Source: Aquimarina algicola (lineage in GTDB: Bacteria > Bacteroidota > Bacteroidia > Flavobacteriales > Flavobacteriaceae). Taken from it: 64,000 bases of DNA. Position 1 is the first letter of the stretch; every line of letters begins with the position of its first letter. Shown here piece by piece: positions 1 to 7,586 of the stretch. Made by a program: the position numbers and the translations under genes. Location: the NCBI RefSeq assembly GCF_006443095.1, contig NZ_VFWZ01000002.1:434001-498000 (forward strand), given 5' to 3'. The notes beneath the pieces were generated by a model. It was not told the origin of the DNA. It did not search any database and worked only from the letters and a program-made list of their open reading frames with translations.

Positions 1-408
1 AAAAAACACAAACAGAAATCAAGATTGATAGTGTGTCAAGGGGATGAGCTATTAGTATTTCAAAAGATCAGCAACAAACTTGAATATGGATTAGTTGGGG
101 GATTTTTAAAAAAGGGAGAAACTCCTGAAAATGCTCTTATTAGAGAAACCTACGAAGAGACGGGTGTTCATCTTTCAGAACAGGATCTGGACTACTATGA
201 TTCTTTAACTTTTGATTGGGGCAATAATCAAAAACTCTCTAAACACTATTTTGTTTGCAGAAATGCCAACAAGTCGTTTTTACTCAACGAACCCCATAAG
301 TTCAATAAAATTGAATGGGTATACTGGAAACATACTTTAGCATACCTCGGTAAATCTGACCGAAAAGTAGTAAAGTCGCTTTTCAAACCGTGTAAGATTA
401 ATTATTAA
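1..408 (+). CDS. Nudix hydrolase, 5' end cut by window edge
   Basis: Nudix-family pyrophosphohydrolase, which cleaves nucleoside-diphosphate-X compounds; the substrate cannot be told. The Nudix box is clear: GG-FLKKGE then about ten residues later RETYEETG, with the REXXEE-type metal-binding glutamates in REtyEEtG. The reading frame is open to base 1 and residues before the TTG at 25 (KQKSR-LIV) fit the first strand of a Nudix fold, so the real start lies left of the window and TTG is not the start. About 135 residues are visible and the C-terminus is complete. Nearby genes are unrelated small proteins. Confidence 0.85.
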   Translation, partial: KKHKQKSRLIVCQGDELLVFQKISNKLEYGLVGGFLKKGETPENALIRETYEETGVHLSEQDLDYYDSLTFDWGNNQKLSKHYFVCRNANKSFLLNEPHKFNKIEWVYWKHTLAYLGKSDRKVVKSLFKPCKINY

Positions 409-419
409 AATCAATACAT

Positions 420-674
420 ATGAATGGAGTTATTATTAATCAGAATGTAGAGTACGGAGTATTTAAAAAATACTATGATGGGTACTTTCAATTTGAAATG
501 GAAAATGGCGAAACCATTGTCTTTGAAGAAGTGTCCCGTTTTGCGATCAAAAAATTTGATCTTAGATCGGACACATGTAAAGGTAAAAGTTTTGAAATCA
601 CTTATTCAGAATATGTTGAAGATGATGACGAAGATTTTGTTTCCTTCAAAATTGAAAAACTAGAACTAGCGTAA
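420..674 (+). CDS. Small acidic hypothetical protein, paralogue of the exported protein at 858
   Basis: 84 residues, no signal peptide, no known domain recognised. It aligns by eye over nearly its whole length with the gene at 858-1211: both have GVF-x4-DG-x-F-x-F near the start, a KFdL/KFnL step, KGKSFEIT / IGKTFNIT, an acidic patch (EDDDED / EVDEDGDE) and end in KLEL / DLELL. So the two are a local duplication, one cytoplasmic and one exported. ATG start follows the Nudix stop by 11 bases, suggesting co-transcription. Function unknown. Confidence 0.75.
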   Translation: MNGVIINQNVEYGVFKKYYDGYFQFEMENGETIVFEEVSRFAIKKFDLRSDTCKGKSFEITYSEYVEDDDEDFVSFKIEKLELA

Positions 675-790
675 ATTCAAAAAATTTAAATAATTGATGT
701 GACTTTATAAACGAAAATGTGTCATAATTAAAGAAAAATAATATAAGCTACCATCACGTGTAAGTATCTAAGAGATGATTTACTAAAAGC

Positions 791-826
791 ACCAGACTTG
801 AAGTGATAACAATCTGGTTTTTTTTA
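791..826 (+). terminator. Rho-independent terminator
   Basis: Inverted repeat ACCAGA (791-796) and TCTGGT (813-818) with loop, followed directly by a run of eight T. It lies after the 420-674 gene and before the 858 gene, so it closes the first transcript. Confidence 0.65.
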
Positions 827-857
827 AAAATAATATAAAACTTAAATCTTACATATT

Positions 858-1211
858 ATGAAAAATTCAAAAAACGTAGTATTCGCTTTACTTGCATTAT
901 TTTGTTGCACCCTAACCGCAAAAACACAGGTGTCAGGTGAAGAAACAGAAACCATTATCGGAGTCTTCGAGGGTTTTGATGGGGAGCACTTCACTTTTAA
1001 TTACACCAATGAAGAAAATGAAGAGGATGTTGTACTATTCTCTAAAGCTAATTCCGAAGTTCTTGAGAAGTTTAATCTAAGTAGTGAAAAATTTATAGGA
1101 AAAACTTTTAACATCACTTTCATTACTGAAACCGAAACAGAAGTCGATGAAGATGGTGATGAGCAAGAATATGATGTTAGAACTATTGTTGATTTGGAGT
1201 TGTTGGATTAA
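858..1211 (+). CDS. Exported acidic protein, paralogue of 420-674
   Basis: 117 residues. Residues 1-24 form a Sec signal peptide (MKNSKNVV, hydrophobic core, cleavage after AKTQ or similar); the rest is acidic and beta-like. The mature part matches the cytoplasmic protein at 420-674 (GVF-x-DG-x-FxF, KFNLSSEKFIGKTFNIT). It begins a transcript after a terminator and ends eight bases before the lipoprotein gene at 1219, so the two are probably an operon. No family recognised; a periplasmic binding or scaffold role is only a guess. Confidence 0.75.
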   Translation: MKNSKNVVFALLALFCCTLTAKTQVSGEETETIIGVFEGFDGEHFTFNYTNEENEEDVVLFSKANSEVLEKFNLSSEKFIGKTFNITFITETETEVDEDGDEQEYDVRTIVDLELLD

Positions 1212-1218
1212 ACCTAAA

Positions 1219-1473
1219 ATGATGTCAGCGATGAAAACAACAAACAAAATATCGATACTACTAGTGATCTTTTCACTGATTTTGCTTTCCTGTAGAGAAA
1301 CTAAAAAAGAGGAACCTTCGGTAAAACTAAGAACCGAAAAAAAGGCTCCATCGTCTGAAGAAGACACAAAGGAAGAAAATATAGAGTCTGAAGAAGAGTA
1401 TGATTCAAACCAAGAAGATAGTGAAATCGAAGAATCTGAAGAAGAAACCGATTCACTTTCAATAGAGGAATAA
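1219..1473 (+). CDS. Very acidic lipoprotein
   Basis: About 84 residues. The N-terminus has a lipoprotein signal (ILLVIFSLILLSC, lipobox LLSC) and the mature part is almost only Glu, Asp and Ser: a low-complexity, highly negative tail. ATG at 1219 is chosen because it is close behind the previous stop; ATG at 1231 (MKTTNK) is equally possible. The opposite strand shows a long Ser-rich frame that is just the mirror of these Glu codons. Function unknown; acidic lipoproteins of this sort may bind cations, but nothing proves it. Confidence 0.65.
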   Translation: MMSAMKTTNKISILLVIFSLILLSCRETKKEEPSVKLRTEKKAPSSEEDTKEENIESEEEYDSNQEDSEIEESEEETDSLSIEE

Positions 1474-1492
1474 TTCAAGCTCAACTAGTGAT

Positions 1493-1535
1493 TAAAAGCA
1501 CTCATAGGGCTATAAAAACCGTGAGTGCTTTTTTA
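1493..1535 (+). terminator. Rho-independent terminator
   Basis: Arms AAAAGCACTCA (1494-1504) and TGAGTGCTTTT (1522-1532) with a 17-base loop, then more T. It follows the lipoprotein gene and precedes gdhA. The A/T-rich flanks on both sides would let it act in both directions. Confidence 0.85.
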
Positions 1536-1585
1536 TTCATCCTATTAGAGCAAATAATTCAACACTTTTCTAAAATAATACAAAC

Positions 1586-2929
1586 GTGAAAGACAAAATA
1601 GAAACTTTTATGGAAGAAGTAAGGGCTCGAAACACACACGAACCAGAGTTCTTACAAGCAGTACAAGAAGTTGCAGAGACGGTGATCCCTTTTATAGCAT
1701 CCCAAGAAATCTATAATGGTAAAAATATTTTACTTAGAATGGTAGAGCCAGAAAGAGCAATTACTTTTAGAGTACCCTGGGTAGATGACAGAGGTGAAAT
1801 TCAGGTAAATCGTGGCTATCGTATTCAAATGAACTCTGCGATTGGCCCTTACAAAGGAGGTTTGCGTTTTCATCCTACTGTGAATATGAGTATTCTTAAA
1901 TTTTTGGCATTTGAACAGGTGTTTAAAAACAGTCTTACTACTCTACCAATGGGCGGTGGTAAAGGAGGTTCCGATTTTGATCCTAAAGGAAAATCGGATA
2001 ATGAAATTATGCGTTTTTGCCATAGTTTTATGAGTGAACTTTATAGGCATATTGGTCCAAATACAGATGTTCCAGCAGGAGATATTGGTGTAGGTAGTCG
2101 TGAAATCGGTTATTTATTTGGGATGTATCGTAAAGTCAAAAATGAGTTTACAGGAGTTCTTACAGGTAAAGGCTTAAGTTGGGGAGGATCTCTAATTCGT
2201 CCTGAAGCCACCGGTTACGGTACAGTATATTTTGCTCAAAGTATGCTAGCAACAAAAAAAGAAACAGTAAAAGGAAAAACCGTTGCAATTTCAGGATCTG
2301 GTAATGTAGCTCAATATGCCGCAGAAAAAGTAATCCAGTTGGGTGGAAAAGTAATAACCTTATCCGACTCTTCGGGATACATCTATGATAAGGATGGCAT
2401 TGATCAAGAAAAATTAAAATATGTAATGCACCTCAAAAATGTGGTTAGAGGTAGAATCAAGGAGTATGAAAAGAAGTACCCATCTGCTAAATTCTATGAA
2501 GGCAAAACACCTTGGAAAGCCCCTTGCGATATTGCCTTACCTTGCGCAACCCAGAACGAACTAAATGGTGAAGATGCAAAAGTCCTTATCAAAAATGGCT
2601 GTATTTGTGTGAGTGAAGGTGCAAATATGCCTAGTACCCCAGAAGCTATTGCTGAGTTTCACAAAGCACAAATCCTCTTTGCGCCAGGGAAAGCATCAAA
2701 TGCAGGTGGTGTGGCAACCTCAGGATTGGAGATGACACAAAACTCGTTACGCTATAATTGGACTCGAGATGAAGTTGATCAAAAACTACAGCAAATTATG
2801 TCTAATATCCATAAATCTTGTTTGGAATATGGCACTGAAGACAATGGTTATGTAGATTATGTAAAGGGTGCAAACATTGCAGGTTTTGTAAAAGTTGCCG
2901 ACGCGATGTTGGCTCAGGGAGTGGTTTAG
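1586..2929 (+). CDS. gdhA: NADP-type glutamate dehydrogenase
   Basis: 447 residues, the usual length of hexameric family-I glutamate dehydrogenase, which aminates 2-oxoglutarate with ammonia and NADPH in the cytoplasm. Seen: the glutamate-binding segment GPYKGGLRFHP (about 92-102), catalytic-lysine region LPMGGGKGGSDFDPKGKS (about 121-138), PAGDIGVGSREIGYLFG, and the Rossmann motif SGSGNVAQYAAEK (about 236-248). The start is GTG at 1586; no upstream ATG fits. It stands alone between two strong terminators, so it is a single-gene transcript. A normal housekeeping gene. Confidence 0.97.
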   Translation: MKDKIETFMEEVRARNTHEPEFLQAVQEVAETVIPFIASQEIYNGKNILLRMVEPERAITFRVPWVDDRGEIQVNRGYRIQMNSAIGPYKGGLRFHPTVNMSILKFLAFEQVFKNSLTTLPMGGGKGGSDFDPKGKSDNEIMRFCHSFMSELYRHIGPNTDVPAGDIGVGSREIGYLFGMYRKVKNEFTGVLTGKGLSWGGSLIRPEATGYGTVYFAQSMLATKKETVKGKTVAISGSGNVAQYAAEKVIQLGGKVITLSDSSGYIYDKDGIDQEKLKYVMHLKNVVRGRIKEYEKKYPSAKFYEGKTPWKAPCDIALPCATQNELNGEDAKVLIKNGCICVSEGANMPSTPEAIAEFHKAQILFAPGKASNAGGVATSGLEMTQNSLRYNWTRDEVDQKLQQIMSNIHKSCLEYGTEDNGYVDYVKGANIAGFVKVADAMLAQGVV

Positions 2930-2991
2930 AAAATAACGAGCCCCAATTCAATTAACATTTTAAATCACAACCGATTCATTTGTTAAACCAA

Positions 2992-3025
2992 ACGAAACCG
3001 CTTTTTACGGCGGTTTCGTATTTTT
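2992..3025 (+). terminator. Rho-independent terminator of gdhA
   Basis: Perfect 10-bp arms ACGAAACCGC (2992-3001) and GCGGTTTCGT (3010-3019) with an 8-base loop, then ATTTTTAT. It sits 63 bases after the gdhA stop. Confidence 0.9.
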
Positions 3026-3052
3026 ATATATCTTTCATCAAAATAAGAATTA

Positions 3053-3463
3053 ATGATACCAGAACAATTACAAAATGAAGAGTTTTATCAAAAACTTGCC
3101 CATCTTTTTTATGCCGTTGCGATGGCAGACAAGAAGATGGTGATTGAAGAAAAGCGTAAGATTGTATTATATGTTGAAAAATACTGGTCGCATTCTTTCA
3201 ATAAAAATGAAAGTAAAGAGGTGATTTATGAAACTATGCGGGAATTAATTAGACAACAAACAACTTCTGAAGATGCTTTTGAAGTTTTTAAAACTTATTA
3301 CCAAAACAGATCGAATGATTTTTCGGATGACTTATGCCAAAAAATAATGGAAGCGGCAGATGCCATTGCTACTTCATTTTCTAAAAGAAATAAATCTGAA
3401 CTGGTTTTACTTACCAAACTTCATAACTTGTTATTTAATGGTTTTGATAATAGATTAAATTAG
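3053..3463 (+). CDS. TerB-like helical protein
   Basis: 136 residues, all helical, no signal peptide. The segment LFYAVAMADKKMVIEEKRKI (about 18-37) fits the TerB/DjlA-type motif (small-residue helix, AxADxxhxxxE), a fold with acidic metal-binding residues found in tellurite-resistance TerB and many bacterial proteins of unknown role. The C-terminal half is less typical. It follows the gdhA terminator and is 8 bases upstream of an exported-protein gene, so the two likely share a transcript. The family call is tentative. Confidence 0.5.
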   Translation: MIPEQLQNEEFYQKLAHLFYAVAMADKKMVIEEKRKIVLYVEKYWSHSFNKNESKEVIYETMRELIRQQTTSEDAFEVFKTYYQNRSNDFSDDLCQKIMEAADAIATSFSKRNKSELVLLTKLHNLLFNGFDNRLN

Positions 3464-3470
3464 TTTTTAT

Positions 3471-4061
3471 ATGAATCAAAAACAGTACATATCCTTATTA
3501 ATGTTACTAATAGCTAGTTTATCCATTTCTGCTCAAACAAATACATATGACATTCTTTCTAAAAAAGATACACTTGGTATATTAAAAGTTTCAAAATTAA
3601 AAGAAGGAGAAAACCTAATATATAATTACCATGTAGACATGAAAGTAAAGTTGCTAGTAAATATCCATATGAAATACACTATTAATGCAAAGTATGATCG
3701 TAATCAATTAAACTACGCCAGTGTTAACAATTTTATAAACGGGAAATCGCATCACTCATCTAGTATTAAATGGCTAGACTCTACATATGTTATTACTACA
3801 AAAAATAAAAAACAGCAGAAACTAAATGAAAAGATTAGTTACAGCGGTATTCGGCTTTTTTTTGATGAGCCTACTGATGTTAAAAAAGTTTTTTCAGAAT
3901 ATACAGGACATAATGGAAGCATCAATAAAATTAATACTGATATTTACGAACTCACTTTGCATAATGGTAAGAAAAACAAATATTTCTATGATAATGGTGA
4001 ATTGGTAAAAGCGAATATCCATAATTCGCTTATTCATTTTGATTTAGTTTTAAGAAGATAA
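3471..4061 (+). CDS. Exported protein of the DUF6134-like type
   Basis: 196 residues with a clear Sec signal peptide (MNQKQY, hydrophobic run, cleavage after SISAQ). The mature protein alternates short beta strands (YDILSKKDTLGILKVSK, YNYHVDMKVKL, YTINAKYDR, NFINGKSHHSSSIKW) that would form a beta-barrel or half-barrel like small Bacteroidota exported proteins listed as DUF6134; this name is from memory and unverified. Ends convergently with corA, 18 bases away. No enzyme motif seen. Confidence 0.6.
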   Translation: MNQKQYISLLMLLIASLSISAQTNTYDILSKKDTLGILKVSKLKEGENLIYNYHVDMKVKLLVNIHMKYTINAKYDRNQLNYASVNNFINGKSHHSSSIKWLDSTYVITTKNKKQQKLNEKISYSGIRLFFDEPTDVKKVFSEYTGHNGSINKINTDIYELTLHNGKKNKYFYDNGELVKANIHNSLIHFDLVLRR

Positions 4062-4079
4062 CAACTATTAAACTTAGAT

Positions 4080-5147
4080 TTATAACCATTTACGACGCTT
4101 AAAATAAACAATCAAGCCTATAAATATGATTAAAAGAACCGTCCAAAATATATAATATCCATACTTATATTTAAGTTCGGGAATATTTTCAAAATTCATC
4201 CCATAAATTCCGGCTAAAAAAGTAAGTGGTATAAAAATTGTCGCAATAATTGTAAGTACTTTCATTACTTCATTCATCTTATTGCTAATGGTCGTCATAT
4301 ACATATCCATTAATCCCCATATCATATCACGATAAATCTCTACATTTTCAGAAACCTGAATAATATGATCATATAAGTCTCTAAGGTAAAATCGTGTTTT
4401 TTTAACGATCAACTTATGCTCAATTTTCTCTAGACGGTTTACCACCTCACGTAACGGAAATACTGCTCTTCTTATTCTAAGGATTTCTCTCTTTAGATTT
4501 TGAATATCATACGTAATATCATTGTCATCTTTTTTTTCGAAGAGTTCATCTTCTAATTCTTCGATCTTATCTCCCATGACTTCAATTAAGTTGAAATAAT
4601 TGTCTACCACAGCATCCATTAGTGTATATAACAAATAATCTGACCCCATTATTCTTATTCTCCCTTTATTATTTCTTATTCTACTCCTAATAGGATCGAA
4701 AACATCTCCATCTGATTCTTGAAATGATATAACAAAACTGTCTCCTAAAACACAACTTATATGTTCAATAACAAGTTCTCCATTTTTATCAAAATATAAC
4801 ATTTTAAGAACAACAAAGAGATAATTCTCATACTCATCAATTTTAGGACGATGTTGTGTATTTACAATATCTTCTAATATTAGAGGATGAAGACCATAAT
4901 GATTTCCTATTTTTTCTATGACTTTTGTATGATTCAATCCATTTACATTAATCCATGTTATATGCGTGGCTGTATTATATGAAAAAGCTGCTTCAATAGC
5001 ATCCAATTCCTTTTCTTCATAGGTTTCTTTATTATACTTAAAAACTTCAATATATAAATCGCTAGAAGTTTTTTCCCCAGTATAGAAAATCGTTCCGGGA
5101 GCAAGCCCTATTGTCTTTTTATATGAAGTATTATCTTTTCTTGCCAT
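4080..5147 (-). CDS. corA: CorA-family magnesium/cobalt transporter
   Basis: 355 residues, usual length for CorA. The N-terminal cytoplasmic alpha/beta domain contains HPLILEDI and the long stalk helices; two C-terminal membrane segments follow, separated by the signature GMN loop (IYGMNFENIPELKYKYGYY, GMN at about 316-318). It forms a pentameric channel for Mg2+ (and Co2+/Ni2+) in the inner membrane. Minus strand, 54 bases upstream of the dps stop in the direction of reading it lies last, so dps and corA may be read in series. The basic tail KRRKWL is typical. Confidence 0.95.
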   Translation of the reverse strand: MARKDNTSYKKTIGLAPGTIFYTGEKTSSDLYIEVFKYNKETYEEKELDAIEAAFSYNTATHITWINVNGLNHTKVIEKIGNHYGLHPLILEDIVNTQHRPKIDEYENYLFVVLKMLYFDKNGELVIEHISCVLGDSFVISFQESDGDVFDPIRSRIRNNKGRIRIMGSDYLLYTLMDAVVDNYFNLIEVMGDKIEELEDELFEKKDDNDITYDIQNLKREILRIRRAVFPLREVVNRLEKIEHKLIVKKTRFYLRDLYDHIIQVSENVEIYRDMIWGLMDMYMTTISNKMNEVMKVLTIIATIFIPLTFLAGIYGMNFENIPELKYKYGYYIFWTVLLIIFIGLIVYFKRRKWL

Positions 5148-5201
5148 TATCTTTTTATACTAACAATTTAAGATAAAAAATACATCTGCCAACAGAGATT
5201 A

Positions 5202-5675
5202 TTATAAAAGATGTGATTGTAACATCCATAAACTTTTATCTAACCCTCTAACTACTCCGGTGAAAAGATCTGCTGTTGCTTTGTCACCTAATAGACAAAT
5301 GCTTTCTATAGCTACTCTAGTAGATTCACAAATTGTATTATAACGCTCTACTAATTTTTTAATAGTGAATTCACCACTATCAAAAGTCTCAGGGCTATGA
5401 GGTAACCTAGAGGTTTTTGCCGCCATTCTCAACGTTCCTTTAGCAATTCCACCCAATGATACAACTCTTTCTGCAATGTTGTCAATATGATCAAGAATCT
5501 CCTTAGCTAAATCATCAAAAAGTAAATGTAATGCATAAAATTGCAGCCCTTTTACATTCCAATGGGCTTGCTTTAATTGACTGTATAAATCAAAAGTATC
5601 AGCTAATTGTTGATTTAATATGGATATTATTTCGTCTTTATGTTCTACTCGAATAGTGCTTTTGTATTTTATCAT
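5202..5675 (-). CDS. dps: Dps-family ferritin-like DNA-protection protein
   Basis: 157 residues, the usual Dps length. The Dps signature is visible: LKQAHWNVKGLQFYALHLLFDDLAKEILDHIDNIAERV (about 35-72), including the His and the Asp/Glu residues of the inter-subunit ferroxidase site. Dps dodecamers oxidise and store Fe2+ with peroxide and shield DNA in the cytoplasm. The C-terminus LWMLQSHL is typical. It sits upstream of corA on the minus strand, with a hairpin (5703-5725) just before the start codon. Confidence 0.93.
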   Translation of the reverse strand: MIKYKSTIRVEHKDEIISILNQQLADTFDLYSQLKQAHWNVKGLQFYALHLLFDDLAKEILDHIDNIAERVVSLGGIAKGTLRMAAKTSRLPHSPETFDSGEFTIKKLVERYNTICESTRVAIESICLLGDKATADLFTGVVRGLDKSLWMLQSHLL

Positions 5676-5702
5676 TTATCTTCTTTTAAATTATAAATAG
5701 TA

Positions 5703-5725
5703 AGGCCAGAATGGGGATCTGGCCT
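5703..5725. repeat. 8-bp inverted repeat upstream of dps
   Basis: AGGCCAGA (5703-5710) and TCTGGCCT (5718-5725) with a 7-base loop. On the minus strand it lies in the dps leader, after the gene at 5813-6085. There is no T run after it on that strand, so it could be a weak terminator, an operator or a leader hairpin. Confidence 0.5.
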
Positions 5726-5812
5726 CACACAATCACTAATTAATTAGGATTGCACTGCATCAATCAAAAAACAACTCTTATTTGAATCAAATTGTAGCCT
5801 GTAGTTCTAAAA

Positions 5813-6085
5813 CTATTCACAAAATTCGGCATCACAAGCTTCATCTTTTCTTTGGAGAGATGAAAAATAATCATCATCAAATAACTCTAAAGCATCGTCA
5901 ATAGCAGACTTCTTTATCAAATATAACGTATCATCAATTTCTAATTTTATCATCTCAATATCCTCATTTGCAGCATGAGCAAAAGTCATTACATCACAAT
6001 TTGCAAACCCATTAGGATAGGCTACAACTATTTTGGATACTAACTCTGGTGTCAGATATCTAAAATCTACTTTTACTTTTTTCAT
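5813..6085 (-). CDS. Small acidic hypothetical protein
   Basis: 90 residues, no signal peptide or membrane segment. Acidic, with paired cysteines near the end (EACDAEFCE). No family recognised. It is the last chromosomal gene before the tRNA fragment at 6474 and is read away from it. Codon use and length look like a real gene, and it has an ATG start and a good gap for a promoter upstream. Confidence 0.65.
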   Translation of the reverse strand: MKKVKVDFRYLTPELVSKIVVAYPNGFANCDVMTFAHAANEDIEMIKLEIDDTLYLIKKSAIDDALELFDDDYFSSLQRKDEACDAEFCE

Positions 6086-6430
6086 GTAGAATTATTTAAT
6101 ATTTTAATATTTGACACCACTTTGATTTAAAAGTCACATAATTTGAAAAAGTTTTGAAAGACAGTTCAATCCTTTTAATACTTTACACATTTCCGTAATA
6201 GGAATATATTTGAAATCAAATACAAAAATACCGCCCACCAAAACCTCCCACCAATATTAAATGAAGTAGCTCTACTTACCACTTGAAAAACACATAAAAC
6301 ACTAATAATCAATAATTTAAATTTATTATTAGTATTAGAATTGAATATGCGACCTTCGGGTGGATGGGACGACGATCACACGGTTTTTAAGGCAAAAAAT
6401 CAAGTTTCAATAGTGAATTTAACATAAAAT
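6086..6430. other. Non-coding stretch before the attachment site
   Basis: No gene seen. It has an AT-rich hairpin (ACTAATAAT at 6301-6309 pairing with ATTATTAGT at 6327-6335). It also has a 14-bp sequence TGCGACCTTCGGGT (6348-6361) that occurs again inside the tRNA fragment (6496-6509). The latter may be a scar of an earlier tRNA-targeted insertion. Confidence 0.5.
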
Positions 6431-6470
6431 AAAAAAGCTAAAACATTGAATTTCAACGTTTTAGCTTTTA
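6431..6470 (-). terminator. Terminator next to the tRNA fragment
   Basis: Long inverted repeat: AAAAGCTAAAAC with TTGAA (6433-6450) against its complement ending GTTTTAGCTTTTA (about 6451-6469), one mismatch. On the minus strand it would close the transcript of the tRNA whose 3' end is at 6474. Confidence 0.8.
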
Positions 6471-6473
6471 TAG

Positions 6474-6517
6474 TAGCGAGAGCAGGACTCGAACCTGCGA
6501 CCTTCGGGTTATGAGCC
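6474..6517 (-). pseudogene. 3' part of tRNA-Met(CAU): attachment-site junction
   Basis: Read on the minus strand this has anticodon loop CTCATAA (anticodon CAT), 3' anticodon arm CCCGA, variable loop AGGTC, a perfect T-arm (GCAGG-TTCGAGT-CCTGC) and 3' acceptor strand TCTCGCT plus discriminator A. The 5' half is missing: no D-arm and no AGCGAGA acceptor strand occur to the right, and even the 5' anticodon arm does not pair. Elements that enter tRNA genes by tyrosine recombinase leave this kind of 3' copy at one end; the intact tRNA should then lie at the other end, to the right beyond the window. Confidence 0.8.
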
Positions 6518-6572
6518 TACAAGGTCATTATTTTAGCTGCCTGTTTATAAGGGTTTTACAGTTATTCTTGTT

Positions 6573-6612
6573 CGCAAATCAATACAAATCTGTACAAATC
6601 CATACAAATGGG
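6573..6612. repeat. Four 10-bp direct repeats beside the att core
   Basis: Units at 6573, 6583, 6593 and 6603 share nnCAAATnnn; the last three begin TACAAAT (tacaaatctg, tacaaatcca, tacaaatggg). The exact 10-bp phase, one helical turn, and the place about 60 bp inside the junction fit arm-type integrase sites or iterons for an excisionase or replication protein. Confidence 0.7.
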
Positions 6613-6623
6613 TACGTTTCTGC

Positions 6624-6644
6624 GGTACGTAAATCTTACGTACC
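6624..6644. repeat. 21-bp palindrome at the element end
   Basis: GGTACGTAA (6624-6632), centre ATC, TTACGTACC (6636-6644): perfect 9-bp arms. No T run follows, so it is more likely a protein-binding site than a terminator. It lies 12 bp beyond the 10-bp repeats. Confidence 0.7.
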
Positions 6645-6772
6645 TTTTGATTAATTTATCAGAATTTCAACGTCCTTCAATTAAAAATGAAATATAGAAA
6701 ATATATTGACCATAATCTAATAAAATATAAATTGCTTATCAATAAAAATTGATTGAAAAACTCATATTTCAA

Positions 6773-7255
6773 ATGAACAAAAAAATTATTAATAGCAGCT
6801 ACCTCAAAAACGACCCTAAGCACGATAAGTTCCTTCAAAACTTAGCAAAACAAATTACCTTAGAATGTTTCAGAAATTCTTATTTAGAAGATTTACATAA
6901 AGGGGTATCTCCATATACGAAAACCGGTGATTATTCAGATGTAAAAATAATCACTCCTAAAGGAGAAATATCTTGGAATGAATTAAGCAGGATCAACAAT
7001 GAAGAAATGCAGAGATTAATTGTAGAAGTGGTTGATCGAGTATTTACAGCAATAGATAACCTAACATACCCTTCCTTTTCTAAAGAATTAAGGGGTTTTA
7101 TAAATAAGAATGAAATAGCTCCAGAATGGGTAACTCCAAAATTAATTACTAATGATATATTTAAAGATGAAGACTTATATTGGGAAAATAGAGTTGCATC
7201 CGCAAAGGAACACCAAAAAAATTTCCGTAAAAGAATATTAGACAATTTAAAATAA
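6773..7255 (+). CDS. Hypothetical protein
   Basis: 160 residues, helical, soluble, no family recognised. A longer frame begins with TTG at 6749, but ATG at 6773 (MNKKIINSSYLK) is the more likely start. The first gene inside the putative element, 35 bases before the next small gene, so they may be a pair. No catalytic motif or membrane segment is visible. Confidence 0.6.
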   Translation: MNKKIINSSYLKNDPKHDKFLQNLAKQITLECFRNSYLEDLHKGVSPYTKTGDYSDVKIITPKGEISWNELSRINNEEMQRLIVEVVDRVFTAIDNLTYPSFSKELRGFINKNEIAPEWVTPKLITNDIFKDEDLYWENRVASAKEHQKNFRKRILDNLK

Positions 7256-7289
7256 TCGTTTTAACCTGCTTAATAAATAATAAAAAATT

Positions 7290-7586
7290 ATGTATACTAT
7301 AAATATACACTTTCATAATCCTGCTGAATTCTGTGATAAAGATGTAACGTTTGAATTTGAAATGCCATTTGTACCAAGAATTAAGGATCATCTTTCTTTT
7401 ACTACCGAAATCTATGAAAACACCTTAGAAGATCTTCAACGAAAAGTCGACAACGACAATAATTTAAAAATTAGGTATGAAGATTGTGGATATTTGGCGG
7501 ATGCAAATATCGTAAAAGAAATTTCCTATTGTGGTAGAAAAGGAACTATTCACGTAGAATTAGAAACCAATTGGAGAGACAACTAG
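7290..7586 (+). CDS. Hypothetical protein
   Basis: 98 residues, probably alpha/beta with alternating strands (YTINIHFHNPAEF, VTFEFEMPF, GTIHVELETNW). No signal peptide. No family recognised. Directly follows the 6773 gene on the same strand. The mid part (DLQRKVDNDNNLKIRYEDCGY) has no known motif. Function unknown. Confidence 0.6.
   Translation: MYTINIHFHNPAEFCDKDVTFEFEMPFVPRIKDHLSFTTEIYENTLEDLQRKVDNDNNLKIRYEDCGYLADANIVKEISYCGRKGTIHVELETNWRDN

Noticed and set aside
1077..1484. Ser-rich minus-strand reading frame
   Set aside because: It mirrors the Glu/Ser-rich lipoprotein on the plus strand and overlaps two real genes.
5703..5725. Terminator before dps
   Set aside because: A good hairpin but no T run on the minus strand, so it was reported as an inverted repeat of unknown role.
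6348..6361. 14-bp copy TGCGACCTTCGGGT of tRNA sequence as a second att site
   Set aside because: Too short, and it does not include the acceptor end. The flanks do not match the tRNA. It may be an old scar but cannot be called an att site.
6471..6560. A complete tRNA-Met gene on the minus strand
   Set aside because: Only the 3' half folds; the D-arm and the 5' acceptor strand AGCGAGA are missing, and the 5' anticodon arm does not pair, so it was listed as an attachment-site fragment.
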